From: Altibacter lentus
Lineage (GTDB): Bacteria; Bacteroidota; Bacteroidia; Flavobacteriales; Flavobacteriaceae
DNA: 64,000 nucleotides
NCBI RefSeq assembly: GCF_000746845.1
Contig: NZ_KN050846.1
Span: 1,814,963-1,878,962, forward strand
Reading direction: 5' to 3'
Shown here piece by piece: positions 45,526-54,632 of this stretch. Each line of letters opens with the position of its first letter. The first letter of the stretch is position 1. The position numbers were made by a program, and so were the translations under genes. Under the pieces are notes generated by a model. The model did no database searches. It saw only the letters and a list, made by a program, of their open reading frames with translations, and was not told the origin of the DNA.

Positions 45526-45555
45526 CAGGCTGCGTGCGTAATGCTTCGCAGCCTG
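45526..45555. other. 9-bp GC-rich hairpin
   Basis: CAGGCTGCG/CGCAGCCTG with a 12-base loop, extended by GGCC/GGCC at 45519 and 45557. No T tract, so not a simple terminator. Confidence 0.55.
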
Positions 45556-45618
45556 TGGCCTCAACTAAATAACCAACCAAAAAATTGTTTGTTCCCTAAC
45601 GGGTTGATGTATTATTGT

Positions 45619-45636
45619 GCATTGCGGTTACAATGC
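45619..45636. other. 6-bp hairpin GCATTG/CAATGC
   Basis: Six-base loop, just past the stop of the lipoprotein gene. GTTTT follows on +. Confidence 0.4.
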
Positions 45637-45645
45637 GTTTTAGTG

Positions 45646-46563
45646 TTAGAACTTACTGATCTTCTTCATCTGTTTGGCCATGGTTGCCTTCGATTCCCGC
45701 AACTTCCCGTCTTTATTCTTATACTGAATATATCCGCGGCCTCTAAAGCGGTAGAGCGTTCCCGAAGCATCGTGAAATAACTCGATCGTGTTGTCATCTA
45801 TAACGTTAAGATCGAAGTATTCATTGCCCAGATAATCATAATCCAATGTTAAATATTTCAGGTAACGGTCGTTGGGCACATCGTCCACGTTATAGATCCC
45901 TTCATAGTCCCAATAAATATTGTTAATGTCTGTCCCGTTCGGGTCTTGAGAGCTTCTGAAGTTCCCGTCACCGCCTCCCGGCAGGAACTGTACAAAGTTT
46001 TCATTGTCGAACTCGTTCAAGTTTCCGTAATCGCTGGTAAAGGTCTTTTCCCAGGTGACGTATTCTTGCAGGAAATAATGGATATTATCGTAGAACAATG
46101 CATTGTAGTCGAAGTTGCTTCGTTGATACCCCACCAATACGTACGATACGTTTTGCTGCGGAAAATACAGCTCGATCTCGTTATTGCTCAATTGCGTAAC
46201 ATCAAAGGAATAGAACCCGTCCAAGTCGTGGTCTATATCCAAAATAAAATCGAAGGTGTCGTAATAACCCACCGGTATCCCGAATCCGTTTCCCTGATCG
46301 CCAATACCCACTAAATTATTATTGGCCATGAGTGTTCCGTTTCGGAATGAAACGGTAAATGCTTTTTGCAAAAAGGGGATATAGCTGCTTCCTGTAGCCC
46401 TGTCGATATCGACGTACCACAATTCGTAGGAAGAAACCAGTTCGCTTAACGTTATGGAAGGTACTTCATCCACATAGGGATCTTCTACGATCACTTCGGT
46501 GTAGCAAGAAGTAAAGAGGATGGTTAGCATCATAAATCCGAGTACTACTTTAAGTTTTTTCAT
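45646..46563 (-). CDS. Conserved flavobacterial lipoprotein, function unknown
   Basis: 305 aa. Lipobox TILFTSC (Cys about 20) after a basic, hydrophobic leader. The mature part is beta-rich with many Asp and Tyr (SSYELWYVDIDRATGS; NALFYDNIHYFLQEYVTWEKTF; LTLDYDYLGNEYFDLNVIDDNTIELFHDASGTLYRFRGRGYIQYK). The family is widespread in Flavobacteriaceae near nadD and is sometimes mislabelled as a nicotinate-mononucleotide adenylyltransferase; no such motif is present. Likely anchored in the outer membrane. Function unknown. Confidence 0.75.
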   Translation of the reverse strand: MKKLKVVLGFMMLTILFTSCYTEVIVEDPYVDEVPSITLSELVSSYELWYVDIDRATGSSYIPFLQKAFTVSFRNGTLMANNNLVGIGDQGNGFGIPVGYYDTFDFILDIDHDLDGFYSFDVTQLSNNEIELYFPQQNVSYVLVGYQRSNFDYNALFYDNIHYFLQEYVTWEKTFTSDYGNLNEFDNENFVQFLPGGGDGNFRSSQDPNGTDINNIYWDYEGIYNVDDVPNDRYLKYLTLDYDYLGNEYFDLNVIDDNTIELFHDASGTLYRFRGRGYIQYKNKDGKLRESKATMAKQMKKISKF

Positions 46564-46660
46564 AACGTTGTATTTAAATATTCGTTAAACCAAATTCCAA
46601 AAGCTATGCCAAAATTTTAATCCTCTGTTTTTCAGCTATATACAATCCATTATTATTGCT

Positions 46661-46668
46661 TATTTTTG
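46661..46668 (+). promoter_or_regulatory. -7 element of gpsA
   Basis: TATTTTTG, full consensus, 19 bases before the ATG. Confidence 0.5.
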
Positions 46669-46687
46669 AATTACTGAAATTTCCTTT

Positions 46688-47692
46688 ATGTCGAACACAC
46701 CAAAATTTGCCGTTTTTGGCGGCGGAAGCTGGGCTACGGCCATCGTAAAGATGCTTTGTGAGAACCTCACCGAAGTTGGCTGGTACATGCGAAGCGTATA
46801 CGCGCTGGAGCACATCAAAAAACAACAGCACAATCCCAATTATCTAAGCTCGGTCGAATTCAATTTGAAGCAGCTTCGGTTGAGCAATGATATCAATGAA
46901 ATGGTTTCTTATGCCGATTACCTCATTTTTGTGATCCCATCGGCCTTTTTACACACCGAACTCGAAAAATTAACGGTTTCGCTGGATGAGAAGGTGGTGT
47001 TTTCAGCCATAAAAGGAATCGTCCCCGAAACGAGTTTGATCGTTGGCGATCATTTTAATACCCATCTCAACGTCCCTTTTCATAATATTGGTGTGATCAC
47101 AGGGCCTTGCCACGCCGAAGAAGTTGCGCTGGAACGACTTTCGTATTTGACGATCGCTTCGGCCGATGAGGAGAAAGCCAAGATCGTGGCACAGTATTTA
47201 AGCAGCGACTATATTAAGTGTTCTACCAGCGACGATGTGATCGGCACCGAATATGCGGCCATGCTGAAGAATATCTATGCCATTGCTGCCGGGATCGCTC
47301 ACGGTCTGGGCTATGGCGATAATTTTCAGAGTGTATTGATGAGCAATGCCATACGGGAGATGAAGCGCTATGTGAAGAAAGTGCACAAAATGAAGCGCGA
47401 CATCAACGATTCGGCGTACTTAGGGGATCTTTTGGTGACGGGTTATTCGGTCTTTAGCCGAAACAGGATGTTCGGAAATATGATTGGCAAGGGGTATACG
47501 GTCAAGAGCGCACAAATGGAAATGAGCATGGTGGCCGAAGGGTATTATGCTACCAAGAGTGCATATAACCTCAACCAGCTAAAAGGTAAGAAAAAGGCGA
47601 AGACCCCAATTATCAATGCCGTTTACGGTATACTATACGAAAACAAGAATCCGAAAAAAGTCTTTCAAAAACTTACCGACAAACTTACTTAA
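46688..47692 (+). CDS. gpsA: Glycerol-3-phosphate dehydrogenase [NAD(P)+]
   Basis: 334 aa; reduces dihydroxyacetone phosphate to glycerol-3-phosphate for lipid synthesis. Dinucleotide motif FAVFGGGSWATAIVKML near residues 6-22; the conserved lysines and signature are in FSAIKGIVPE near 104, GPCHAEEVA near 140 and EYAAMLKNIYAIAAGIAHGLGYGDNFQS near 190-217. Cytoplasmic. It overlaps the end of the convergent small gene by 4 bases. Confidence 0.93.
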   Translation: MSNTPKFAVFGGGSWATAIVKMLCENLTEVGWYMRSVYALEHIKKQQHNPNYLSSVEFNLKQLRLSNDINEMVSYADYLIFVIPSAFLHTELEKLTVSLDEKVVFSAIKGIVPETSLIVGDHFNTHLNVPFHNIGVITGPCHAEEVALERLSYLTIASADEEKAKIVAQYLSSDYIKCSTSDDVIGTEYAAMLKNIYAIAAGIAHGLGYGDNFQSVLMSNAIREMKRYVKKVHKMKRDINDSAYLGDLLVTGYSVFSRNRMFGNMIGKGYTVKSAQMEMSMVAEGYYATKSAYNLNQLKGKKKAKTPIINAVYGILYENKNPKKVFQKLTDKLT

Positions 47693-48084
47693 GTAGCGAC
47701 AACTCCGTGTGCATCCAATAACTGTATGGGTGTTTTGGTCGCTTCGGAAATGGTATTGGGTAGAAATGTAAAGGAGCGCTCAAACAATTTTCCTTCGGCA
47801 AAGAAAGTTACCAGATATTCGTTTTTAAAGCTCAGGACTTCGTCTGTGATCAATTCAACTTTTGACGCAGTATTTCCGGCCATATCTCCGAGTCCGTGAC
47901 GCAGGGTGGATGTTTTTCTATCACTGCTGTTCCCGCGAGATAGTACTAAAACCGTCTCTATGGTATCCTCGCGCAGATTGAGCAGATAGACATTCCAGTG
48001 CTGTGCAAGAAAATCCTTGTCCCATTCTTTAACAGCAACGATCTGTATCTTTTGTGCGACGTGAAAATCAATATCCTTTTTCAT
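47689..48084 (-). CDS. Conserved small protein, function unknown
   Basis: 131 aa with no signal or membrane segment. Sequence is beta-rich (FHVAQKIQIVAVKEW; WNVYLLNLREDTIETVLVLSRG; KNEYLVTFFAEGKLFERSFTFLPNTI), ending VVAT. It resembles conserved flavobacterial proteins found next to pheS; I cannot name a domain. It lies 21 bases after pheS on the same strand, so probably cotranscribed, and its end overlaps gpsA by 4 bases. Confidence 0.7.
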   Translation of the reverse strand: MKKDIDFHVAQKIQIVAVKEWDKDFLAQHWNVYLLNLREDTIETVLVLSRGNSSDRKTSTLRHGLGDMAGNTASKVELITDEVLSFKNEYLVTFFAEGKLFERSFTFLPNTISEATKTPIQLLDAHGVVAT

Positions 48085-48105
48085 GAAACGATGCCCTGTT
48101 CGGTA

Positions 48106-49125
48106 TTAATCGGCATTTTTAAATTGATCCAGAAATCGAATATCATTCTCACTGAACATGCGAATATCCGGTATTTGGTGAAGTAACAAGGCGATGCGAT
48201 CGATCCCCATTCCGAAGGCAAAACCCGAATACTCCTTCGAATTGATCCCACAGTTCTCCAGTACGTTTGGATCTACCATACCGCAACCCATGATCTCGAG
48301 CCAGCCGGTACCTTTGGTCATCTTATAATCGGTTTCCGTTTCCAGTCCCCAATAAACATCTACTTCGGCGCTTGGTTCGGTGAAGGGAAAATACGAAGGG
48401 CGTAAGCGAATCTTCGATTTGCCAAACATTTCAGTAGTAAAATATTGCAAGGTCTGCTTCAAATCGGCAAAACTTACTCCTTTATCAACGTACAAGCCTT
48501 CCACCTGATGAAAGAAACAGTGTGAGCGTGCCGAAATGGCCTCATTACGGTATACACGACCGGGAGAGATCGTTCTAATAGGAGGTTTGTTGTTCTCCAT
48601 ATAACGCACCTGCACCGAAGATGTGTGTGTTCTCAGCAACACATCTGGGTTTGTTTGGATGAAAAAAGTATCCTGCATATCGCGCGCCGGATGATACTCG
48701 GGAAGATTGAGCGCCGTGAAATTGTGCCAGTCATCCTCGATCTCCGGACCTTCAGAAACATTGAACCCAATACGCGAGAAAATATCGATGATCTTGTTCT
48801 TTACAATGGAAATAGGGTGACGAGATCCCAAAGCAATAGGTTCTCCCGGGCGCGATAGATCACCATACGCTCCCACCACTTCCTGAGAGTTCTCCAGTGC
48901 TTCCTTCAAGGCATTCACCTTCTCCTGAGCAGCTGTTTTCAAGGTGTTGATCACCTGTCCGAATTCTTTTTTCTGATCGTTGGGCACATTCTTGAATTCG
49001 GCGAAGAATTCGTTAAGCAATCCTTTCTTTCCTAAATATTTAATTCGGAAGGTCTCAATTTCTTCCTTTTTGGCCGCAGAGAACTTCTCTACTTCGGCAA
49101 TGTGTTTTTTTATCGTTTCAATCAT
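48106..49125 (-). CDS. pheS: Phenylalanyl-tRNA synthetase alpha subunit
   Basis: 339 aa class II synthetase subunit; charges tRNA-Phe with PheT (not in this window). N-terminal coiled coil (residues 1-85), motif 1 [34 protein letters not shown], motif 2 [10 protein letters not shown]...[26 protein letters not shown], motif 3 [22 protein letters not shown]. Full length. pheT is not adjacent on either side, as in many Bacteroidetes. Confidence 0.97.
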   Translation of the reverse strand: MIETIKKHIAEVEKFSAAKKEEIETFRIKYLGKKGLLNEFFAEFKNVPNDQKKEFGQVINTLKTAAQEKVNALKEALENSQEVVGAYGDLSRPGEPIALGSRHPISIVKNKIIDIFSRIGFNVSEGPEIEDDWHNFTALNLPEYHPARDMQDTFFIQTNPDVLLRTHTSSVQVRYMENNKPPIRTISPGRVYRNEAISARSHCFFHQVEGLYVDKGVSFADLKQTLQYFTTEMFGKSKIRLRPSYFPFTEPSAEVDVYWGLETETDYKMTKGTGWLEIMGCGMVDPNVLENCGINSKEYSGFAFGMGIDRIALLLHQIPDIRMFSENDIRFLDQFKNAD

Positions 49126-49165
49126 GATCCTGCGTATACTTCAGCAGCGCAAAACTACTTATTTT

Positions 49166-49522
49166 CTATTCAATCACTTCCTTTTCTAAAAAATACTGGA
49201 CAATGGCTTCTTTCATCAATACACTTTGTTCTCCTGCCTTAAGAGGCGGTAGCTGTTCCACGATCTTGTAATGTGGCCATCCCTGCTCGTCGAAATAGTC
49301 GAATTCGTAATATCCAAAAGGCTCTAACAACCTACAGATAGCGATGTGCATGAGGTTCAGCTTTTCGTCTTTCTTAAATTTACGGTGCAACTGCCCCAAT
49401 TCCTGAACTCCCACCAGGTAAATAACGGCGTCGAGGTCCAGTGGTTGTCCATCGGCAAAGCGGTTACTAAGCAGTGAGACGACCCCTTCCCAGCGTTCTC
49501 TCAATTTTTCATCTCGTGCCAT
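49166..49522 (-). CDS. Conserved protein, function unknown (118 aa)
   Basis: 118 aa, soluble, with a helical N-terminus (KLRERWEGVVSLLSNRF) and an internal LDAVIYLVGVQELGQL stretch; ends acidic. It matches a small uncharacterised flavobacterial family located between pheS and cvpA. It lies 40 bases upstream of pheS on the same strand. Confidence 0.7.
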   Translation of the reverse strand: MARDEKLRERWEGVVSLLSNRFADGQPLDLDAVIYLVGVQELGQLHRKFKKDEKLNLMHIAICRLLEPFGYYEFDYFDEQGWPHYKIVEQLPPLKAGEQSVLMKEAIVQYFLEKEVIE

Positions 49523-49623
49523 ATTCTATATTTTCAAAGAAGCTTTTGCCTCTCATTCCCTTGCAGCTGCAAAGATACATTTCTTGCGAAACAGTTTTTG
49601 TATCTTTAGCCGAAATACTTTGT

Positions 49624-50157
49624 ATGAACATAGTCGATATCATTTTAGGGATTATTTTAATCATGGGTTTCTTTTCCGGCTTTAAAAAAGGGCTGTTTGT
49701 AGCCTTGGCATCGCTTGTAGGTATCGTGGCGGGAGTGTACGGTGCTTTGTATTTTTCAGACTTCGCCGCGGCCCACATCTCGCAATGGTTCGATTGGGGT
49801 CCCCAAACCACACAATTAGTTGCTTTTGCCGTGACCTTCCTTTTGATCGTTTTTGTGATCTCTCTTGCCGGCAAGTTCCTTACCAAGATAGCCGATTTTG
49901 CCATGTTGGGTATCATTAATAAAGTATTGGGAGGTATCTTTAGTACATTGGCCTACGCCTTTATCCTTAGTGTCGTGTTCATGTTCGTGAGTGCCTCTTC
50001 GAGCTTAAGCGGATATGTGATCTCTGAAGAGCGCAAAGCCGAATCTGTCTTATATGAACCCATAGCGTCCTTGGCTCCCATGGTGCTTCCGCATATTTTA
50101 AGAGAAGTGGATCGTTACGAAACAGAGCAGGAAGAAGAAGCGCTTCCTGAAGCCTAA
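49624..50157 (+). CDS. cvpA: CvpA-family membrane protein
   Basis: 177 aa with four membrane helices (IVDIILGIILIMGFFSGFKKGLF, GIVAGVYGALYF, LVAFAVTFLLIVFVISLAGKFL, FSTLAYAFILSVVFMFV), the colicin V production protein pattern, and an acidic cytoplasmic tail. CvpA proteins affect envelope stress tolerance in other bacteria. The start is ATG 49624, where the family's first helix begins; the frame continues upstream without similarity. It ends 3 bases from the convergent batE. Confidence 0.87.
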   Translation: MNIVDIILGIILIMGFFSGFKKGLFVALASLVGIVAGVYGALYFSDFAAAHISQWFDWGPQTTQLVAFAVTFLLIVFVISLAGKFLTKIADFAMLGIINKVLGGIFSTLAYAFILSVVFMFVSASSSLSGYVISEERKAESVLYEPIASLAPMVLPHILREVDRYETEQEEEALPEA

Positions 50158-50160
50158 GTT

Positions 50161-50910
50161 TTACAGTTCCTTCAATTCGGAGGCGGGAATCCACCCGTCC
50201 TTCCCATCGGCTAAAGAGATACGGAACCAGTCACCTTCACGGTCTCTGATCATTACCTTCGTTCCTTCATGGAGCAAAAAAGCTGGCTCACTCCCCATGG
50301 TAGGTTCACTACGCACTTCGGTCTCTTCAGCAAAAATAATGGCCGGACGATACCGTTGCGCATCATCGTAGGTTTTAAAAGCCAACACCAAAGTTGCAAA
50401 AACAACACAGATGCTTGCGATGGCCGTTGTAAAGAACAGACGTTTTCTTCGTTCTGAAACCGAAAAATAATAGGCGAGGAACAATAGCACAAAAAGTATG
50501 GAAAACACCGTGGCTGTTGCGGCCCAACCGTCAAAGCTCATGATCCCGGAAATGCGCTGATACCAACGCTTGAACACGGTTTGAGGCAGCGGTTCTATTA
50601 CGTCGATCCTGGCGTTTTCTGCAAAAGCGAGATTGTTCTTAATATCGCTGTCGTTGGGATCCAGTTGAAGTGCCTTTTCATAATAATAGACACTCGGCCC
50701 GATATTATTGAGCTTGTAATGGGCATTGGCAATATTGAAATATAGAGAGGCCGAATGTTGCTCCCTCTCAAGTATCTTCATCCACGAATCCAACGCACCT
50801 TGGTATTTTTCAGCCTTATACAATTCCTTCCCTTGGTCGAACAGCGCATCGTTTTGAGCCAAGCCCGAGATCGATATAAGAACCATAAGAACTATTAGAA
50901 TCTTTTTCAT
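50161..50910 (-). CDS. batE: BatE-like TPR/SH3 protein
   Basis: 249 aa. Signal peptide 1-18, two TPR units (DALFDQGKELYKAEKYQGALDSWMKIL; SASLYFNIANAHYKLNNIGPSVYYYEKALQLDPND), two membrane helices near 125-170, and a C-terminal SH3-like domain (FAEETEVRSEPTMGSEPAFLLHEGTKVMIRDREGDWFRISLADGKDGWIP). This is BatE, the last gene of the aerotolerance operon. It probably acts at the inner membrane with BatA-D. It is 12 bases after batD. Confidence 0.88.
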   Translation of the reverse strand: MKKILIVLMVLISISGLAQNDALFDQGKELYKAEKYQGALDSWMKILEREQHSASLYFNIANAHYKLNNIGPSVYYYEKALQLDPNDSDIKNNLAFAENARIDVIEPLPQTVFKRWYQRISGIMSFDGWAATATVFSILFVLLFLAYYFSVSERRKRLFFTTAIASICVVFATLVLAFKTYDDAQRYRPAIIFAEETEVRSEPTMGSEPAFLLHEGTKVMIRDREGDWFRISLADGKDGWIPASELKEL

Positions 50911-50922
50911 GGGATGTCCTCT

Positions 50923-52698
50923 TTACTGAATTTGTTTATCAATTTCTGAAAGTGTTTCCACCGCCTTATTGTAATCTTGTTGAATCGTGCCACTGGAAGC
51001 CGGTGTGTATCGTGCAAATTCACAACTTTTAAGCAATTCTCTGAAGCTCGAAATGGTTGTCCCTGAAACATTTCGTTCCTCCAATAATTGAGCGATCCTG
51101 TCTTTAGACATCTCGGCTGTTTCAATATTGAGTTTTGCTTTAAGGTAATTGTGAAGTGCTCGTTCCATGGCTTCATAAAACACCGCCTTATCCTGCATGT
51201 GCTTCTTAGCTTCAGCGAGGTATTTTTTGGCAAGACGATCTGCTTTCCTTAAGCGATTGCCCTCTACATCCTGTAAGCGTGCACTGCGTCTTTTGCCGAT
51301 AAGGATAAATATTGGAATCAACAATAAGGGGCCTCCCAGCAGCAACCAGAATAACAAAGACTTAAAATAAGGGGTCTCGTTCATAGGCTGCAAATTCGCA
51401 GAAAGCTGTATGTACTTAAACTGTTCTTTTGAAAGCACCACGGGTTTTTTTCCATTGTTCCCTTCAGAAGGAGTGGTGCCTCCGGCCGTGAGCGGTCCAT
51501 TCTCCACATTGAGTACGATCTCTTCGGAAGAAAGCGTGGTATACTGCTGCGTATTCGGATCGAAATACGAAAAAGTAATAGGCCGAATAGGATAATTGCC
51601 TTTGAACTGGGGAACGACCGTATAGACCTCACTAATACTTCCACTCATGCCCGAAGCGGTCGTGCGTACATTCTCCGAACGTTCCGGCTCATACACTTCC
51701 AGCGCCGAAGGGAGTTTCAGACTAGGAAAATCAAACAACTTGATATTTCCTTCTCCCGAAACTTTTACTGTGAGTTCCAGAGATTCAGTAGCATCTAAGG
51801 TGGTCTTGTTAGCGCTTACATTAAAATTATAGGTCCCCACGGCACCGGTAAAGGTGTCTGGACGACCTTCAAGAGGCAAGGGTTTTACATTAATGGTTCG
51901 GTTTCCGGCAGAGATGGTCTTGTTGACTCGCGTCATCAAACGACGTCCAAAAAGATCACGTCTGTTGCTCTGCACGTCTATGGGCACGTCCAGCGTAAGC
52001 GGTTCGATATCGAGTTTTCCGGTTTTTTGCGGATACAGCACCGTGGTTCTTAGAATCACATAGCGGTAATCCTTTCCTTCGTATTTGCCTTCGTATATCT
52101 TGAAATTTCCCTGGTTGTCGATATTCTGACTCCAAAAATCGGCGTACTTGGGCGTATCGATCTCTCGCCAGCTGCTGGTAATACTCACATCGTGGGAGAC
52201 ATACATTTTATAGGTTACAGTGATCGCTTCATTGAGATAGGGGTTAGAATTACTCACCTCTGCGACCAAGTGTACGTTTTCACTCGCTACATATTCGGCG
52301 TTATTACCGTCCTTTGGTACTTCTACCGCCGCCGTCACCTCCACCCGAACCGGGGTTGTTTTGTAGGTCTCTCCATCGATCTCGATTGTGGCCTGACCTA
52401 TGGTAAAGGTTCCTTTGGATTGTGGTGATAGAAAATAAGAGTATGTTTTGGAGTAGCTTCGTTTCCCGTTGATATAGGAATTACTAATCGCCTGATTAGG
52501 ACCTCCCACGACGCGAAAACCTTGAAAGTTGGGTGGGTTGAAATTATCCCCGTCCTGATTCATTTCGAAATCTACACGCAGCCGCTCATTGATCCCGAGA
52601 CGTGTCTTACTCACCTTGGTCTCAAACTGCACCTGTGCCTGAAGCATTCCGCAGCTAAGGAGGAAAAATAGAATGTAGATACCTTTTTTGATCTTCAT
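50923..52698 (-). CDS. batD: BatD protein
   Basis: 591 aa from ATG 52698. Signal peptide (MKIKKGIYILFFLLSCGMLQA), several Ig-like beta-sandwich domains (FETKVSKTRLGINERLRVDFEMNQDGDNFNPPNF is the typical start), one membrane helix near 460 (LLFWLLLGGPLLLIPIFILIG) and a cytoplasmic helical tail. BatD-like proteins are membrane-anchored and occur only in the Bat operon; molecular role unknown. The start lies 3 bases from the batC stop. Confidence 0.9.
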   Translation of the reverse strand: MKIKKGIYILFFLLSCGMLQAQVQFETKVSKTRLGINERLRVDFEMNQDGDNFNPPNFQGFRVVGGPNQAISNSYINGKRSYSKTYSYFLSPQSKGTFTIGQATIEIDGETYKTTPVRVEVTAAVEVPKDGNNAEYVASENVHLVAEVSNSNPYLNEAITVTYKMYVSHDVSITSSWREIDTPKYADFWSQNIDNQGNFKIYEGKYEGKDYRYVILRTTVLYPQKTGKLDIEPLTLDVPIDVQSNRRDLFGRRLMTRVNKTISAGNRTINVKPLPLEGRPDTFTGAVGTYNFNVSANKTTLDATESLELTVKVSGEGNIKLFDFPSLKLPSALEVYEPERSENVRTTASGMSGSISEVYTVVPQFKGNYPIRPITFSYFDPNTQQYTTLSSEEIVLNVENGPLTAGGTTPSEGNNGKKPVVLSKEQFKYIQLSANLQPMNETPYFKSLLFWLLLGGPLLLIPIFILIGKRRSARLQDVEGNRLRKADRLAKKYLAEAKKHMQDKAVFYEAMERALHNYLKAKLNIETAEMSKDRIAQLLEERNVSGTTISSFRELLKSCEFARYTPASSGTIQQDYNKAVETLSEIDKQIQ

Positions 52699-52700
52699 CA

Positions 52701-53597
52701 CTACCAATCTTTATTCGATTTTACTTTTGCTCCTTTTTGCTTTGTTGCATTGATCTTGTCCTGGACCTTTTTCTCTTCGTTGTTCATTGCTTCCAACAAG
52801 TTCTTTATTTGTTGTGGGGAAAGTTGTCCGGGAACCGGCTGTTGCTGCTGTGGCTGTTCTTTTTCTCCCTCACCATCCTTAGGTTGTTCGGGTTTTCCTT
52901 TATCTTCCTTATCCTCCCCGTCTTTATTTTCGTCTTTTTGATCGCCTTTGTCCTGCTCCTTCTTATCTTCGCTGTCGTCTCCTTCTTGATCTTTCCCTTG
53001 ATCATCCTTGTTGTCCTTATTCTCCTGGTCCTGTTGGTCCTTATTATCTTCTTTATTATCATCGTCCCCGCCACCATTCTTTTGTTCTTCCTCGAGCATC
53101 TTTTTTGCAAGGGCCAGATTATAGCGCGTTTCATCATCGGAAGGATTATTGCGCAACGCATTCTTATACGCTTCCACAGCTTCCTTATATTGTTTGGCGT
53201 TCATAAACGTGTTCCCCAGATTATGGAATGCTTTGTGTTTTTCGGGTTTGGTGGTCGCAACCGATGCCGCTTGTTTGAAGCGGTTCATAGCTTCCGAATT
53301 AAAGGCTTTGTTGTAGTATGCGTTCCCCAGATTGTATTTTCCGGTTTCATCTACAGGATTCAAAGCAATCGCTTTGCGATAGTCTGCTTCGGCCATTGGA
53401 AAATTATCCTCCTTCATATTTTTGGAGGCTTCGCTTAAAAACTCTTGTGACGCTCGCACCAATTTTTGCTCTTCTTTATCTACTTGCGCCGCTCCATAAA
53501 ATGTCATGAAGAACATTCCGAAGAAAAAGAACAGGCTTCGCCCGGATCGTTTTTCAGAAAAAAACATACTTCTTATTATTTTAGGATTTCTTTTCAT
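52701..53597 (-). CDS. batC: BatC TPR protein
   Basis: 298 aa. Hydrophobic leader (about 20-40), three TPR units (ASKNMKEDNFPMAEADYRKAIALNPVDETGKYNLGNAYYNKAF and following), then a 70-residue low-complexity tail of Asp, Lys, Glu and Gln before PVPGQLSPQQIKNLLEAMNNEEKKVQDK. The TPR part likely binds BatB or other Bat proteins. The charged tail causes a long misleading frame on the opposite strand. It overlaps the batB end by 17 bases. Confidence 0.9.
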   Translation of the reverse strand: MKRNPKIIRSMFFSEKRSGRSLFFFFGMFFMTFYGAAQVDKEEQKLVRASQEFLSEASKNMKEDNFPMAEADYRKAIALNPVDETGKYNLGNAYYNKAFNSEAMNRFKQAASVATTKPEKHKAFHNLGNTFMNAKQYKEAVEAYKNALRNNPSDDETRYNLALAKKMLEEEQKNGGGDDDNKEDNKDQQDQENKDNKDDQGKDQEGDDSEDKKEQDKGDQKDENKDGEDKEDKGKPEQPKDGEGEKEQPQQQQPVPGQLSPQQIKNLLEAMNNEEKKVQDKINATKQKGAKVKSNKDW

Positions 53598-54621
53598 TGA
53601 ATAAATTCAGTTTCCTTACCCATGCTGTCTTACGTTCTAGAAACAGTACATCCAGTAACAGCAAAAATAATGCCCCTCCCAAAAACCACTGAAATTGGTC
53701 CTTGAAATCGGTGAATTGCTTGGCTTCAAATTCCTTTTTGTCCATTCCGTTAAGAATTGCTGTCACTGTGTCAACCACTTCCTTGGTGTTGCTGCCGTCA
53801 ATATATTCTCCGTCTGCTTCTGCCGCGATCTCCTTAAGCGTTGCTTCCCCTAGTCTAGTAATCACCTGTTCGTTATTTTCGTCCCTCTTATAGTACTGTA
53901 GCGTACCGTTTCGTTTGATCGGGATGGGGCCGCCTTCCACCGTTCCCACGCCAATGGTATAGATTCGTATCCCCATAGCCGCTGCTTCTTCTGCGATACC
54001 GGTCACATTGCCTTCGTGATCTTCCCCGTCGCTAATAATAAAGAGTACGCGGTTGGTCTGTTCTTCATCATTATAGTAGGTCTGGGCCATTTCGATCGCT
54101 TCATTGATGGCCGTCCCTTGTGAAGAGACCATATCGGTATTCATGGAGGACAAGAACAGCTTCGCTGAAGAGAAATCGGTTGTGATGGGCACTTGCGGAA
54201 ATGCGCTTCCAGCATAGCCAATGATCCCAATACGATCTCCGGCCAAACTATTGATGATCTGAGTGACAAGTTGCTTTGATTTTTCCAAACGGTTGGGGGC
54301 AATGTCCTCTGCCAGCATACTTTTGGAGACATCCAGTGCAAAGACCACATCCACTCCTGCTCTCTTTACTGTTTCCAGCTTCGTCCCCACTTTAGGGTTT
54401 ACCAAAGCAAAACTGAGGCAGACAAGGGCTAAACAAACCATAAGTACTTTTAACACCGACTTAAACACTGATTTGTTCGGGCTCAATTTCTGCAATAAGG
54501 TGGGGTCTGCAAATTTTCGTTGTGTATTTCGCTTCCATAAAAGCACCAACAAAAATAGCAGAACCACCACAGGAATAGCGGCTAGCAAATAAAAGTATGC
54601 GGATGCGTCTAATTGATACAC
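53581..54621 (-). CDS. batB: BatB von Willebrand factor A protein
   Basis: 346 aa. Two N-terminal membrane helices and one at the C-terminus (QWFLGGALFLLLLDVLFL) frame a VWA domain with MIDAS DVSKSML near residue 95 and SDGEDHEGN near 195. The periplasmic or membrane-proximal VWA domain likely mediates metal-dependent protein binding within the Bat complex. It is 11 bases from batA. Confidence 0.92.
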   Translation of the reverse strand: MYQLDASAYFYLLAAIPVVVLLFLLVLLWKRNTQRKFADPTLLQKLSPNKSVFKSVLKVLMVCLALVCLSFALVNPKVGTKLETVKRAGVDVVFALDVSKSMLAEDIAPNRLEKSKQLVTQIINSLAGDRIGIIGYAGSAFPQVPITTDFSSAKLFLSSMNTDMVSSQGTAINEAIEMAQTYYNDEEQTNRVLFIISDGEDHEGNVTGIAEEAAAMGIRIYTIGVGTVEGGPIPIKRNGTLQYYKRDENNEQVITRLGEATLKEIAAEADGEYIDGSNTKEVVDTVTAILNGMDKKEFEAKQFTDFKDQFQWFLGGALFLLLLDVLFLERKTAWVRKLNLFNEKKS

Positions 54622-54632
54622 TTTCTTTTCAT

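Larger units (their letters stand above)
45354..45645. other. Hairpin-rich intergenic stretch
   Basis: 290 bases without a gene, containing three strong stem-loops (45439-45469, 45526-45555, 45619-45636), listed separately. The first is a good - strand terminator; the other two are unexplained. Confidence 0.6.

Noticed and set aside
45646..46563. Annotation as nicotinate-mononucleotide adenylyltransferase
   Set aside because: No nucleotidyltransferase motif; it is a lipobox-bearing beta-rich protein, and the true nadD lies at 43408-43998.
52737..53438. Long hydrophobic frame of 233 aa on the + strand
   Set aside because: It is antisense to the Asp/Lys/Glu-rich tail of batC; reverse reading of such repeats always gives Ile/Leu/Phe-rich frames.
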